From contig NZ_LROM01000056.1 of NCBI RefSeq assembly GCF_001758785.1, positions 1-64,000 on the forward strand: 64,000 nt of DNA. Direction: 5' to 3'. Positions 16,964-28,083 of this stretch are shown here, piece by piece. Origin of the DNA: Duganella phyllosphaerae (GTDB lineage Bacteria > Pseudomonadota > Gammaproteobacteria > Burkholderiales > Burkholderiaceae_D). The notes beneath the pieces were generated by a model, which had not been told where the DNA came from, did not search any database, and saw only the letters and a program-made list of their open reading frames with translations. Both the position numbers and the translations under genes were made by a program. Every line of letters starts with the position of its first letter. The first letter of the stretch is position 1.

Positions 16964-18538
16964 TCAAAAGCGTGAGCGTTTCTCGCGTTTGACCTCCATG
17001 GCGCTGATCACTTCGCCGCCTGGCCCCGTTGTTTCGAGGTGGACGTCGAAGCCCCATAGCCGCGCCACGTGCTTGAGCACCTCGCCAGCCTGCTGATTCA
17101 GTGGCCGGCGCTGGAACTGGGTGTGGCGCAAGGTCAAGGCCCGGTCGTCGCGGGTGTTGACCGACCATACCTGGATATTCGGTTCTCTATTGCCGAGATT
17201 ATATTGTTCTGCCAGCTGCTGGCGCACGTAACGATAGCCGAGGTCGTCATGGATGGCGGAAATCGCCAGTTTCTCGTTGTGATCGTCGTCGAGCACGGCA
17301 AAAAAGTGGAATTCCCGTATCAGCTTGGGCGACAGGTACTGGGCGATGAAGCTCTCGTCCTTGAAGTTGCGCATGGCAAAATCGAGCGTCTTGCGCCAGT
17401 CGCTGCCGGCAATGTCGGGGAACCATTCGCGGTCCTCGGCAGTGGGATGCTCGCAGATGCGGCGAATGTCGGTCATCATCGCAAAACCGAGTGCATACGG
17501 GTTGATGCCGTTGTAATAGGGACTGTGCACGGGCGGCTGGTACACCACGTTGGTATGGCTCTTTAAAAACTCCATCATGAAACCGTCGCCGATCACGCCC
17601 TCGTCGTACAACTGGTTGAGGATGGTGTAGTGCCAGAAGGTGGCCCAGCCCTCGTTCATGACCTGGGTTTGGCGCTGCGGGTAGAAGTACTGACTGATTT
17701 TGCGCACGATACGCACCATTTCGCGCTGCCAGGGTTCCAATAATGGTGCATATTTTTCGATAAAGTAGAGCAGGTTCTCTTCCGGCTCGGGCGGGAAGCG
17801 CTTGGCCGACTTGTTCACTTCCTCCTCTTCGCGCCGTGGCAGGGTACGCCACAGCTCGTTGATCTGCGACTGCACGTACGCTTCGCGCTCTTTCTGGCGT
17901 GCCCGTTCCTGCGCCAGCGACAGCTTGGCGGGGCGCTTGTAGCGATCGACGCCGTAATTCTGGATCGCGTGGCAGGAATCGAGCAGCAACTCGACCTCGT
18001 CGATACCGTAGCGCTGTTCGCATTCGGCAATGTAATTCTTGGCGAACACCATGTAATCGACGATGGCCTCGGCATCGGTCCAGGTACGGAACAAATAATT
18101 ACCCTTGAAGAAGGAATTATGGCCGTAAGCCGCGTGGGCGATCACCAGCGCCTGCATGGTCAGGCTGTTTTCCTCCATTAGATAGGCGATGCACGGGTCG
18201 GAGTTGATGACGATTTCGTAGGCCAGGCCCATCTGGCCGCGCTTGTAGCCTTTTTCGGTACTGAGGAAATGCTTGCCGAACGACCAGTGGTTGTACGAGA
18301 CCGGCATGCCGACCGACGTGTAGGCGTCCATCATCTGCTCGGCGGTGATGATCTCGAGCTGGTTGGGATAGGTGTCGAGGCCGAAGTTTTCCGCCACCCG
18401 GCGAATTTCGGCGTGGATTTGTTCGATCAGCTCGAACGTCCATTCCGATTGCTCGGGCAGGGCGTTCGGGTGACGCGACTTGGGTTCGCGGTCGCGCGGG
18501 CCCGGCGTGGGCGTGGCGGGGTGGGTCATGTCGTTCAT
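16964..18538 (-). CDS. SpoVR family protein
   Basis: A 524-residue soluble protein of the SpoVR/YcgB family, typically 500-520 residues. Characteristic segments include SYNHWSFGKHF, LAYEIVINSDPCIAYLMEEN, HAAYGHNSFFKGNYLF, MNEGWATFWHY and NPYALGFAMM. Biochemical function is unknown; in Bacillus SpoVR affects spore cortex, and in enterobacteria YcgB is co-expressed with YeaG/YeaH under stress. The ATG overlaps the yeaH stop (ATGA), so it is translationally coupled to it. Confidence 0.93.
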   Translation of the reverse strand: MNDMTHPATPTPGPRDREPKSRHPNALPEQSEWTFELIEQIHAEIRRVAENFGLDTYPNQLEIITAEQMMDAYTSVGMPVSYNHWSFGKHFLSTEKGYKRGQMGLAYEIVINSDPCIAYLMEENSLTMQALVIAHAAYGHNSFFKGNYLFRTWTDAEAIVDYMVFAKNYIAECEQRYGIDEVELLLDSCHAIQNYGVDRYKRPAKLSLAQERARQKEREAYVQSQINELWRTLPRREEEEVNKSAKRFPPEPEENLLYFIEKYAPLLEPWQREMVRIVRKISQYFYPQRQTQVMNEGWATFWHYTILNQLYDEGVIGDGFMMEFLKSHTNVVYQPPVHSPYYNGINPYALGFAMMTDIRRICEHPTAEDREWFPDIAGSDWRKTLDFAMRNFKDESFIAQYLSPKLIREFHFFAVLDDDHNEKLAISAIHDDLGYRYVRQQLAEQYNLGNREPNIQVWSVNTRDDRALTLRHTQFQRRPLNQQAGEVLKHVARLWGFDVHLETTGPGGEVISAMEVKREKRSRF

Positions 18539-19812
18539 GATTTTGCCTGCTTCTTGAACAGTTCGCGAAATACCGGGTAAATGTCGGCCGGCGTGACGAT
18601 TTTTTGCATGGCAAAGTGCGGATGGTGGTCGGGCACCTGCGAATATTGCTCCCACAGGTTTTGCGGCGGCCCGTCGGTAATCTCCACGTAGGTGTAGTAC
18701 TGCACCTTGGGCATGATGGTATTGGTCAGTAATTGCCGGCACAGCACCGAGTCGTTGTCCCAGTTGTCGCCGTCAGACGCTTGCGCCACGTAGCTGTTCC
18801 AGCTGCCGGCGCCGTAGCGCTCGTCGATGATCTTGTCGAGCAGGTGCAGGGCCGAGGAGACCACGGTGCCGCCCGATTCGCGCGAGTGGAAGAATTCTTC
18901 CTCGTCCACTTCGGACGCAGCCGTATGGTGGCGGATGAACACCACTTCGATCTTGTCGTACACGCGCTTGAGAAACAAATACAGCAGGATGAAGAAGCGC
19001 TTGGCAGTGTCCTTGCGGGTTTCATCCATGGAGCCGGAGACGTCCATGATGCAGAACATCACGGCCTGGGTCATCGGCTTCGGCACCTTGATGCGGTTGC
19101 TGTAGCGCAGGTCGAACGGGTCGATATACGGAATCGCCGCGAGCCGCGTGTGCAGGTGGTGGATCAGCTTGCGCAGCTCGGCCACCAGGATCGAATCCTC
19201 CAGGTCGGGCACCGGTTTATCGAGCAGCGCCTGCAGTTCTTCTTCCGCCTCGGCCAGGCGCTTGCGCGAATTGCCGCCGACGGCGATGCGCCGGCCCAGG
19301 GCGCCGCGCAAGGAACGCAGCACGTGGATGTTGGACGGCGTGCCGGAAATGTTATAGCCGGCGCGCTGGTTCTTGAACTCGGTAGTGGCGGTCAGCTGGG
19401 TCTTGACCATGTGCGGCAGTTCCAGGTCCTCGAAGAAATAGTTCATGAATTCTTCGCGCGACAGCTCGAAGATGAAATCGTCTTCGGTCATCTGGTCGCT
19501 ATTGCCGGCCTTGCCACGACCGGCGCCACTGCCGCCCTTGGGCCGGTTCAGCTGGTCTCCCTTCTGGTATTCCTGGTTGCCGGGGCTGATGGTTTCCCAC
19601 ACCCCGCCATGGGCATGGCCGAACGACGGCTCGCCCACGTCCTTGACGGGAATGGATACTTTCTCGCCGCTTTCGATGTCGGTAATGGAGCGCCCCTTGA
19701 TGGCGCGCCCCACCGCATCCTTGATCTGCGATTTGTAACGACGCAGGAAACGCTCGCGGTTGACTGCGGATTTGTTCTTGCCCTGCAAACGTCGGTCGAT
19801 GAGGTGACTCAA
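18535..19812 (-). CDS. yeaH: YeaH/YhbH family protein (UPF0229, von Willebrand-like)
   Basis: 425 residues. The N-terminus (MSHLIDRRLQGKNKSAVNRERFLRRYK) and the central metal-binding motif DVSGSMDE (MIDAS-like DxSxS, near residue 250) define the DUF444 family. Partners in the same operon are the PrkA kinase and SpoVR. In E. coli the yeaGH pair responds to nitrogen starvation and stationary phase; a substrate of the kinase is likely but not proven here. Confidence 0.93.
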   Translation of the reverse strand: MSHLIDRRLQGKNKSAVNRERFLRRYKSQIKDAVGRAIKGRSITDIESGEKVSIPVKDVGEPSFGHAHGGVWETISPGNQEYQKGDQLNRPKGGSGAGRGKAGNSDQMTEDDFIFELSREEFMNYFFEDLELPHMVKTQLTATTEFKNQRAGYNISGTPSNIHVLRSLRGALGRRIAVGGNSRKRLAEAEEELQALLDKPVPDLEDSILVAELRKLIHHLHTRLAAIPYIDPFDLRYSNRIKVPKPMTQAVMFCIMDVSGSMDETRKDTAKRFFILLYLFLKRVYDKIEVVFIRHHTAASEVDEEEFFHSRESGGTVVSSALHLLDKIIDERYGAGSWNSYVAQASDGDNWDNDSVLCRQLLTNTIMPKVQYYTYVEITDGPPQNLWEQYSQVPDHHPHFAMQKIVTPADIYPVFRELFKKQAKS

Positions 19813-19847
19813 AAGATACCCCCTTGATGTGTTTGGGCGCTGCGGCC

Positions 19848-21770
19848 TTACGACGACTTACGAACGCGCAAGTACCATTCGCACAGCAAGCGGACCTGCT
19901 TGGCCGTATAGCCCTTTTCCACCATGCGCGCGACGAAGTCCGCGTGCTTGTTGGCGTCTTCGGCGCTGGCCTTGGCATTGAACGAAATCACCGGCAGCAA
20001 TTCCTCGGTATTCGAGAACATTTTCTTCTCGATCACGGTACGGAATTTTTCGTAGCTGGTCCACGCCGGGTTCTTGCCCCCGTTATTAGCGCGCGCCCGC
20101 AGTCCGAAATTGACAATCTCGTTGCGGAAGTCTTTCGGGTTCGAGATGCCGGCCGGTTTTTCGATCTTCTCCAGTTCGTTGTTCAGCGCCTCGCGGTCGA
20201 AGCTCTCGCCGGTATCGGGATCGCGGAATTCCTGGTCCTGTATCCAGAAGTCGGCAAACGTCACGTAGCGGTCGAAAATATTCTGGCCGTACTCGGAATA
20301 GCTTTCCAGGTACGCGGTCTGAATTTCCTTGCCTATGAATTCGACATAGCGCTGCGCCAGGTGTTCCTTGATATAGGACAGATACTTTTGTTCGGTCTCC
20401 GGCGGGAATTGCTCGCGCTCCACCTGCTGCTCGAGCACGTACAACAGGTGGACCGGGTTGGCCGCCACCTCGGTGTTGTCGAAGTTGAAGACCTTGGACA
20501 AAATCTTGAAGGCGAAGCGGGTGGAGAGCCCGTTCATGCCTTCGTCCACGCCCGCGTAATCAACGTACTCGTGCATCGACTTGGCCTTGGGATCGGTATC
20601 CTTGAGGTTTTCGCCGTCGTACACCAGCATCTTGCTGTACACGCTGGAGTTTTCCGGGTCTTTCAGACGCGACAGGATGGCGAACTGCGACATCATGCGC
20701 AAGGTGCCCGGCGCGCACGGCGCGGCCGCCAGCGACGAGTTGGCCAGCAGCTTGTCGTAAATCTTGATCTCGTCGGTGATGCGCAGGCAGTACGGCACCT
20801 TGACGATGTAAATACGATCGAGGAATGCCTCGTTGTTGCGGTTGTTGCGGAAGGTTTTCCATTCCGACTCGTTCGAGTGGGCCAGGATGATGCCGTCGAA
20901 CGGGATCGCGCCAAAGCCCTCGGTACCCTTGTAGTTGCCTTCCTGCGTGGCCGTGAGCAGCGGGTGCAGCACCTTGATCGGCGCCTTGAACATCTCGACG
21001 AATTCCATCAGGCCCTGGTTGGCCAGGCACAGGCCGCCCGAGTAGCTGTAGGCATCGGGATCGTCCTGCGAGTAATCCTCGAGCTTGCGGATATCGACCT
21101 TGCCGACCAGCGAGGAAATATCCTGATTGTTTTCATCGCCCGGTTCGGTCTTGGAAATGGCGATCTGTTTCAGCACGGAAGGGTAGCGCTTGACCACGCG
21201 GAACTGGTTGATGTCGCCGTTGAACTCGTGCAGGCGCTTGACCGCCCACGGGCTCGGGATGTTGCGCAGGTAGCGCCGTGGAATGCCGTAGTCTTCTTCG
21301 AGCAGGGTGCCGTCCTCGTCCTCGTTGAACAGGCCCAGCGGCGATTCATTGACCGGCGAGCCTTTCAGGCAATAGAACGGCACGTGTTCCATCAGCGATT
21401 TGAGTTTTTCCGCGATCGACGATTTACCGCCGCCAACCGGGCCCAGCAGATACAGGATCTGCTTGCGTTCTTCCAGTCCCTGCGCCGCGTGGCGGAAGTA
21501 GGAGACCACTTGTTCGATCACTTCCTCGGTGCCATAAAATTCGCGGAAGGCCGGGTAAATCTTGATGACCTTGTTGGCGAAGATGCGCGAGAGCCGGGTG
21601 TCGTTGCGGGTATCGACCAGGGTCGGTTCGCCAATTGCCGCAAGCATGCGTTCCGGCGCGCTGGCGTAGGTGAGTCGATCTTTCTTGCAAAGTTCGAGAT
21701 ATTCCTTCATGGACATCTCTTCTTCTTTGGTCCGTTCATACCGTGCAGCGTAGTTGTCAAAAATGGTCAT
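19848..21770 (-). CDS. prkA: PrkA-type serine protein kinase (YeaG family)
   Basis: The 640-residue protein matches PrkA/YeaG in length. An AAA-type N-terminal domain carries the Walker A motif GPVGGGKS (about residue 100) and DGIILAHSNESEW, and the C-terminal PrkA domain ends with a helical segment. The start MTIFDNYAARYERTKEEEMS is the usual N-terminus; an in-frame start 12 codons earlier lacks similarity. First gene of prkA-yeaH-spoVR, 35 bases before yeaH. Confidence 0.94.
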   Translation of the reverse strand: MTIFDNYAARYERTKEEEMSMKEYLELCKKDRLTYASAPERMLAAIGEPTLVDTRNDTRLSRIFANKVIKIYPAFREFYGTEEVIEQVVSYFRHAAQGLEERKQILYLLGPVGGGKSSIAEKLKSLMEHVPFYCLKGSPVNESPLGLFNEDEDGTLLEEDYGIPRRYLRNIPSPWAVKRLHEFNGDINQFRVVKRYPSVLKQIAISKTEPGDENNQDISSLVGKVDIRKLEDYSQDDPDAYSYSGGLCLANQGLMEFVEMFKAPIKVLHPLLTATQEGNYKGTEGFGAIPFDGIILAHSNESEWKTFRNNRNNEAFLDRIYIVKVPYCLRITDEIKIYDKLLANSSLAAAPCAPGTLRMMSQFAILSRLKDPENSSVYSKMLVYDGENLKDTDPKAKSMHEYVDYAGVDEGMNGLSTRFAFKILSKVFNFDNTEVAANPVHLLYVLEQQVEREQFPPETEQKYLSYIKEHLAQRYVEFIGKEIQTAYLESYSEYGQNIFDRYVTFADFWIQDQEFRDPDTGESFDREALNNELEKIEKPAGISNPKDFRNEIVNFGLRARANNGGKNPAWTSYEKFRTVIEKKMFSNTEELLPVISFNAKASAEDANKHADFVARMVEKGYTAKQVRLLCEWYLRVRKSS

Positions 21771-23259
<1,489 letters not shown>

Positions 23260-23265
23260 TCGACC

Positions 23266-25803
23266 ATGATCAAACTCGCCCTGAGCATGACCGCGCGCGA
23301 CTGGCGCGCCGGCCAATTGCGCTTCCTGCTGATCGCTCTGACGGTGGCGGTTGCGGCCTTGTCCGCCACCGGTTTCTTTGTCGATCGCCTGCGTAGCGGC
23401 CTCGACCGCGACGCCCACCAGTTGCTGGGCGCCGACGTGGTGGTCAGCACCGACTTGCCGGTACGCGCCGAGTGGCGCGCCGAAGCGCTCAGGCGCGGGC
23501 TGGTGGTAACCGACACCGTGGTGTTCCCCAGCATGGCCACGGCAGGCGAGGGCGAGCAGTCGCAATCGATGCTGGCATCGCTCAAGGCGGTCGGCCCCGG
23601 CTACCCGCTGCGTGGCCGGCTCAAGCTCACCACCGACGCCGCCCAGGCCGAGCAAAGCGAAGGCACCGGCGCCGACGGCATCCCCGCGCCGGGCACGGTC
23701 TGGCTCGACGCCGGCTTGCTGGGCAGCCTGGGCACGCGCGTGGGTGGCGCGGTCAAGCTTGGCGACAAGACTTTTACAGTGACTCAACTGATCGCGTCGG
23801 AGCCCGATCGCGGCGCCAACTTCCTGGCGTTTGCGCCGCGCGTGATGCTGGCGCTGACCGACCTCGAAGCGACCAACCTGATCCAGCCCGGCTCGCGCGT
23901 GACATACCGCATGCTGGTGGCCACGCCGCCCGGCGCCAAGAACACCGCTACCGAGGCTGCCGCATTCCAGGAGTGGATGCAGGACACCATCAAGAAAGCC
24001 AACCTCAAGGGCGTGCGGGTGGAGTCGCTGGAAAACGGCCGCCCCGAAATGCGCAACACGCTCGACCGCGCCGACCGTTTCCTGTCGCTGGTCGGCCTGC
24101 TGTCGGCCATGCTGGCGGCGGTGGCCGTGGCGATGGCGGCGCGCCGCTTCATGCAGCGCCACCTGGACGCCTGCGCCATGCTGCGCTGCCTGGGCCTGAC
24201 CCAGAACCAGGTCACCGCCATGTATTTATACGAGTTCCTGCTGGTCGGCCTGCTTGGCAGCGCCATGGGCGTGGCGGTCGGTTTCGGCGCCCATTACGTG
24301 CTGCTCGAAGTGCTGGGCAAGCTGGTGGCGGCCGATTTGCCGGGCCCCACCATCTGGCCGGCGCTGCAAGGGCTGGCCACCGGCATCCTGCTGCTGGCTG
24401 CGTTCGCGCTGCCGCCGATTCTGCAACTGCGCAAAGTGCCGCACAACCGCGTGATCCGCCGCGAGCAGGATGCGCCGCAGGTCGCTGCCCTGGCCACGTA
24501 CGGCCTCGGTTTTGCCGGGTTTGCCGCGCTGCTGCTGTGGCAGGCCGGCGACGCCATGCTGGCGCTGTACACCGCGCTCGGCTTTGTCGCTGCGTTCGGC
24601 GTGTTCGCGCTGGTGGCGTGGCTTGGCCTGAAAACCCTCAAGCCGCTGCGCGGCGCCATCGACCACCAAAGCTGGCGCTTTGCCATCACCTCGCTGCAAC
24701 GCCGTCCGGGCGCGACCATCGTGCAGGTGGTGTCGCTGGCGCTGGGCATGATGGCGCTGCTGGTGCTCACCGTGGTGCGCGAAGACCTCATGACGGCCTG
24801 GCGCAACGCCACCCCGCCCGATGCGCCGAACCGCTTCATCATCAATATTCAGCCCGAACAGAAGGACCAGATCGCCGCCCGGCTGCAGTCCGCCGGCGTG
24901 GCCTACGCGCCGCAGTACCCGATGATCCGCGGCCGGCTGGCTGCCGTCAACGGCAAGCCGGTCACCGCCGAGACGTACACCGAAGACCGCGCACGCGGCC
25001 TGGCCGACCGCGAATTCAACCTCTCCACCATGACCACCATGCAGGCCGAGAACGAAATCGTGGCGGGCAAATGGTTCACCGACGGTCCCGGCGTGGCCGA
25101 AGCGTCGGTGGAGGAGGGCATCGCCAAGACCCTGCGCTGGAAGGTCGGCGACAAGCTCAATTTCAACATCGCCGGCTCGCCGGTGGACGTGACGATTACC
25201 AGCCTGCGCAAGCTCGAGTGGGGCTCGATGCGGGTTAATTTCTTCGTCATCATCAACCCGGCCGCGCTCACCGAGGTGTCGCAAAGCTGGATCACGGCCT
25301 TCCACCTGCCGGGCCAGCAGGGCCCGGTGATGAACGCCTTGACGCGCGACTTCCCGAACCTGACGATTGTTGACGTGGGAGGCTTGCTGCGCCAGGTGCA
25401 GGCCGTGCTCGACCAGGTGGTCACCGCGATCGAGTTCCTGTTCATCTTTACGCTCGCTTCCGGCCTGCTGGTGCTGTATGCGGCGTTGATGGGCTCGCAG
25501 GACGAGCGTACCCGCGAATCGGGCCTGCTGCGCGCGCTGGGCGCCACCAGGCGCCAGTTGTCGCAAGCGCAACTGATCGAATTCACGCTGGTGGGGGCAC
25601 TGGCCGGGGTGCTGGCCGCCACCGGCGCGGCCGTGATGGGCTGGGCGCTGGCAACGTACCAGTTCAAGTTTGCCTGGGCTTTCTCGCCGTCGGTGTGGCT
25701 GGGGGGCCTGCTGGCCGGCGCCGTGTGTGCGATCGCCGGCGGCTGGCTCGGCCTGCGCAGCGTGCTGCGCCAGCCGCCGCTGCAAACCCTGCGCGAAGGC
25801 TGA
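23266..25803 (+). CDS. FtsX/MacB-type ABC transporter permease (YbbP-like)
   Basis: 845 residues with a helix near the N-terminus, a large extracytoplasmic domain, and two FtsX membrane blocks (about 265-400 with FLSLVGLLSAMLAAVAVAMAA, and about 715-845 with IEFLFIFTLASGLLVLYAALMG and ESGLLRALGATRRQL). This is the plan of YbbP-like permeases, which work with a LolD-like ATPase. No ATPase gene is adjacent in the window, which is unusual since ybbA normally neighbours ybbP. Confidence 0.85.
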   Translation: MIKLALSMTARDWRAGQLRFLLIALTVAVAALSATGFFVDRLRSGLDRDAHQLLGADVVVSTDLPVRAEWRAEALRRGLVVTDTVVFPSMATAGEGEQSQSMLASLKAVGPGYPLRGRLKLTTDAAQAEQSEGTGADGIPAPGTVWLDAGLLGSLGTRVGGAVKLGDKTFTVTQLIASEPDRGANFLAFAPRVMLALTDLEATNLIQPGSRVTYRMLVATPPGAKNTATEAAAFQEWMQDTIKKANLKGVRVESLENGRPEMRNTLDRADRFLSLVGLLSAMLAAVAVAMAARRFMQRHLDACAMLRCLGLTQNQVTAMYLYEFLLVGLLGSAMGVAVGFGAHYVLLEVLGKLVAADLPGPTIWPALQGLATGILLLAAFALPPILQLRKVPHNRVIRREQDAPQVAALATYGLGFAGFAALLLWQAGDAMLALYTALGFVAAFGVFALVAWLGLKTLKPLRGAIDHQSWRFAITSLQRRPGATIVQVVSLALGMMALLVLTVVREDLMTAWRNATPPDAPNRFIINIQPEQKDQIAARLQSAGVAYAPQYPMIRGRLAAVNGKPVTAETYTEDRARGLADREFNLSTMTTMQAENEIVAGKWFTDGPGVAEASVEEGIAKTLRWKVGDKLNFNIAGSPVDVTITSLRKLEWGSMRVNFFVIINPAALTEVSQSWITAFHLPGQQGPVMNALTRDFPNLTIVDVGGLLRQVQAVLDQVVTAIEFLFIFTLASGLLVLYAALMGSQDERTRESGLLRALGATRRQLSQAQLIEFTLVGALAGVLAATGAAVMGWALATYQFKFAWAFSPSVWLGGLLAGAVCAIAGGWLGLRSVLRQPPLQTLREG

Positions 25804-25815
25804 TGGCTGATGGGG

Positions 25816-25842
25816 GCAGGCGCGCGTGCCTCGCGCGCCTGC
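25816..25842. other. Strong GC hairpin after the permease gene
   Basis: GCAGGCGCGCG-TGCCT-CGCGCGCCTGC is a perfect 11-bp stem 12 bases after the permease stop. It lacks a U-tract, so it may be a weak terminator or a stabilising 3' structure. TAGAAT at 25857-25862 could be the -10 of the next gene. Confidence 0.4.
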
Positions 25843-25929
25843 GCCGCAAATTATTGTAGAATCTGCTTCATAACAGGACGCCACGCCCCCGCTTCCTTTC
25901 TTTATCTCCAGGAAGCGACCGTCCACACC

Positions 25930-27036
25930 ATGTTTGACTCCATTTGCGCGACTTATACCGGATCTGACGGCGAGCTCAATCGCGAGTTGTTCAACAGTTC
26001 CGCCGATTGCATCAAGATCCTCGACCTGCAAGGACGCCTGGGCCAGCTCAATCCGGGCGGCATCGTTGCGCTAGAACTGGACCAGCCTGAGCAGCTGCTG
26101 GGCAAAGTCTGGTGGGAGATCTGGCCCGACCAAGGCCGCGCCCTGGCGCACAGCGCCTTCGACACCGCCAAGGGTGGCCAGATCAGCAAATTCAACGCGT
26201 TCTGTCCGACCGCCCACGGTACGCCGCGCTGGTGGGACGTGGTAGCCAACCCGGTGTTCGGCGCCGACGGCCAGGTGCGCGAAGTGATGGTGGTCTCGCG
26301 CGACATGACCGAGCTGTATGTTGCGCGCCAGGCGCTGCGCGAGGCGAACCTGCGCAAGGACGCCTTCCTGGCCACCGTGGCGCACGAGCTGCGCAACCCC
26401 ATCTCGGCCGCCCACAACGCCACCGAACTATTGAAACTCAAGGCCTTCGACCACGCCCGCACCGCCGAACTGGCGCAAATGGTACAGCGCCAGCTGGGCC
26501 ACATGAGCCGGGTGGCCGAAGACTTGCTCGATACGGCGCGCATCGGCCGTGGCGAGATTCGCCTGAGCCTGGACCGCATCGACCTGCGCACCGTGATCGC
26601 CGACACGCTGGAGCAATTGCAGTCGGCGGTGCAGGCCAAGCACCAGCAACTGGCGTTCGATGTCGATGGCGCCGCTTGCCTGGTGCTGGGCGACCATGTG
26701 CGGCTGGTGCAGGTGCTCGGTAATGTGCTGGGCAACGCGGTGCGCTACACGCCCGAGCGCGGCGCCATCGCGCTGGCGCTGGGCCGTGCCGGCGATACCG
26801 TCACCGTCACCGTTACCGACAACGGCATCGGCATTCCGGCCGACCGCCTGGCCACCATCTTCGACATGTACAGCCAGGTCCACCAGTCCACCATGCGCAA
26901 GAGCGACGGCCTGGGACTGGGCCTGTCGCTGGTGCGGGCACTGGTGGAACTGCACGGCGGCAGCGTGGCCGCCGCCAGCGCTGGCGCAGGCTCAGGAAGT
27001 CGTTTCACGATCACGCTGCCAGCCGCGCCGCGCTGA
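25930..27036 (+). CDS. PAS-domain sensor histidine kinase
   Basis: 368 residues, no membrane helix, so cytoplasmic. A PAS domain (about 15-135: NSSADCIKILDLQGRL to VREVMVVSRDMTEL) precedes the HisKA domain with H-box FLATVAHELRNPIS and an HATPase domain with N-box VLGNVLGNAVRYTP, DNGIGIP and GLGLGLSLVRALVELHGG. The start ATG at 25930 follows AGGAAG. It converges on the jqsR-like regulator and overlaps it by 45 bases, which suggests either a shared role or antisense interference between the two transcripts. A receiver partner is not encoded downstream on its own strand. Confidence 0.88.
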   Translation: MFDSICATYTGSDGELNRELFNSSADCIKILDLQGRLGQLNPGGIVALELDQPEQLLGKVWWEIWPDQGRALAHSAFDTAKGGQISKFNAFCPTAHGTPRWWDVVANPVFGADGQVREVMVVSRDMTELYVARQALREANLRKDAFLATVAHELRNPISAAHNATELLKLKAFDHARTAELAQMVQRQLGHMSRVAEDLLDTARIGRGEIRLSLDRIDLRTVIADTLEQLQSAVQAKHQQLAFDVDGAACLVLGDHVRLVQVLGNVLGNAVRYTPERGAIALALGRAGDTVTVTVTDNGIGIPADRLATIFDMYSQVHQSTMRKSDGLGLGLSLVRALVELHGGSVAAASAGAGSGSRFTITLPAAPR

Positions 27037-28083
27037 AGTGACGATGGCGGGGGCGTTGGCCTGTTCCCGCTGCGCACGCAGGAACTCGGTATAGGCCAGC
27101 GGCGGCTGCGCGTAGTAGTGCGGCGGCAGGTCGAACAGCGCCCAATAATAGGTTTCGCGGCCCTGGCACAGTTGTGGCATGGCGCAATAGCGGTGCCAGT
27201 TGTCGCCCATGTGACGTGCATACATGCCGTCGCCACCCTCATCCGAAAAGAACGGCAGCACGCGCCGCTCACGCAGGGCGTCGAGCAGCGACTGCGGGGC
27301 GTCGCTGTCGCACGCCATTTCGTAGTGCGCCGCCAGGCCTTGCTCGGTCGCGATCATCATCAGCCGGGTGCGGCCAGACTTGTCCAGGAAGACGATGCCG
27401 GTGGGGTTGGCAAACAGGTAGTGCTCGATAAACCCCATGTCCTGCTTGAGCCGCTGCACCTGCAAGGCCAGCACCGGGTCGCCCAGGAAGTGGTAGTTGT
27501 GCAGCAGGACCAGCTCGCGCAGCGTGTCGGATTGGTCTTCGAAGTAGCTCCGCTGCAGCGCGGTGACTTCCAGCTCGAGCAGATCGAGCGCGTGGTCATC
27601 GCTTTTCTGGATGTAGCGGTCGATCAGCCCCTGGTTGAAGGCGCTCACGGCGATCTTTTCGTCGGCGGCGCCGGTAAACAGGATCTTCTTGCACGGCAGG
27701 TCGCGCACCTGCTCGCAAAATTCCAGTCCATTCATCTGCGGCATCGAGTAATCGACCACCAGCACCGCCGGCGTGGCGAAGCGCTGTGGCTGGCCGGCGA
27801 TGCGGTAGATCGCGTCGACGTCGAGCGCCACGTTGAACTGGTCGCCGGCCTGGTTCTGGGTATCGAAATTCATGTGCAGCGGCATGGGCATGGCCTGGCG
27901 CCCCTGGTCGCTGTGGCGCAGCCATTGCAGCGCCGTGGTGGTGTCGTGGAAGGTCTTGCTGGCGTGGATGGGGTCGAGCTGGAACGACAGGCTGCGCAGG
28001 AAGGAATCGCTGTCATCGACCAGCACGGTCAGGGTGGGATGGGCATACAGGGGCAGGGGCGTGGGCTTTTTTTGCATGATCAT
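26992..28083 (-). CDS. jqsR: Response regulator of the JQS/LQS quorum-sensing type
   Basis: 363 residues. An N-terminal receiver: acidic pair D23-D24 in VLVDDSDSF, phospho-acceptor D111 in VVDYSMPQMNG and a KKILFTGAAD strand. The spacing between acidic pocket and acceptor is about 88 residues, roughly 40 more than usual, due to an insert at about 60-100. Residues 180-363 form a domain with no DNA-binding motif that I recognise. Legionella LqsR is likewise an atypical receiver protein. The start overlaps the sensor-kinase stop (ATGATCATG, two possible ATGs, 28083 or 28077). Assignment rests on context with the synthase and kinase. Confidence 0.8.
   Translation of the reverse strand: MIMQKKPTPLPLYAHPTLTVLVDDSDSFLRSLSFQLDPIHASKTFHDTTTALQWLRHSDQGRQAMPMPLHMNFDTQNQAGDQFNVALDVDAIYRIAGQPQRFATPAVLVVDYSMPQMNGLEFCEQVRDLPCKKILFTGAADEKIAVSAFNQGLIDRYIQKSDDHALDLLELEVTALQRSYFEDQSDTLRELVLLHNYHFLGDPVLALQVQRLKQDMGFIEHYLFANPTGIVFLDKSGRTRLMMIATEQGLAAHYEMACDSDAPQSLLDALRERRVLPFFSDEGGDGMYARHMGDNWHRYCAMPQLCQGRETYYWALFDLPPHYYAQPPLAYTEFLRAQREQANAPAIVTSARRGWQRDRETTS

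Noticed and set aside
25816-25842. Intrinsic terminator after the permease gene
   Set aside because: The stem is strong but no run of T follows, so it is listed only as a hairpin.
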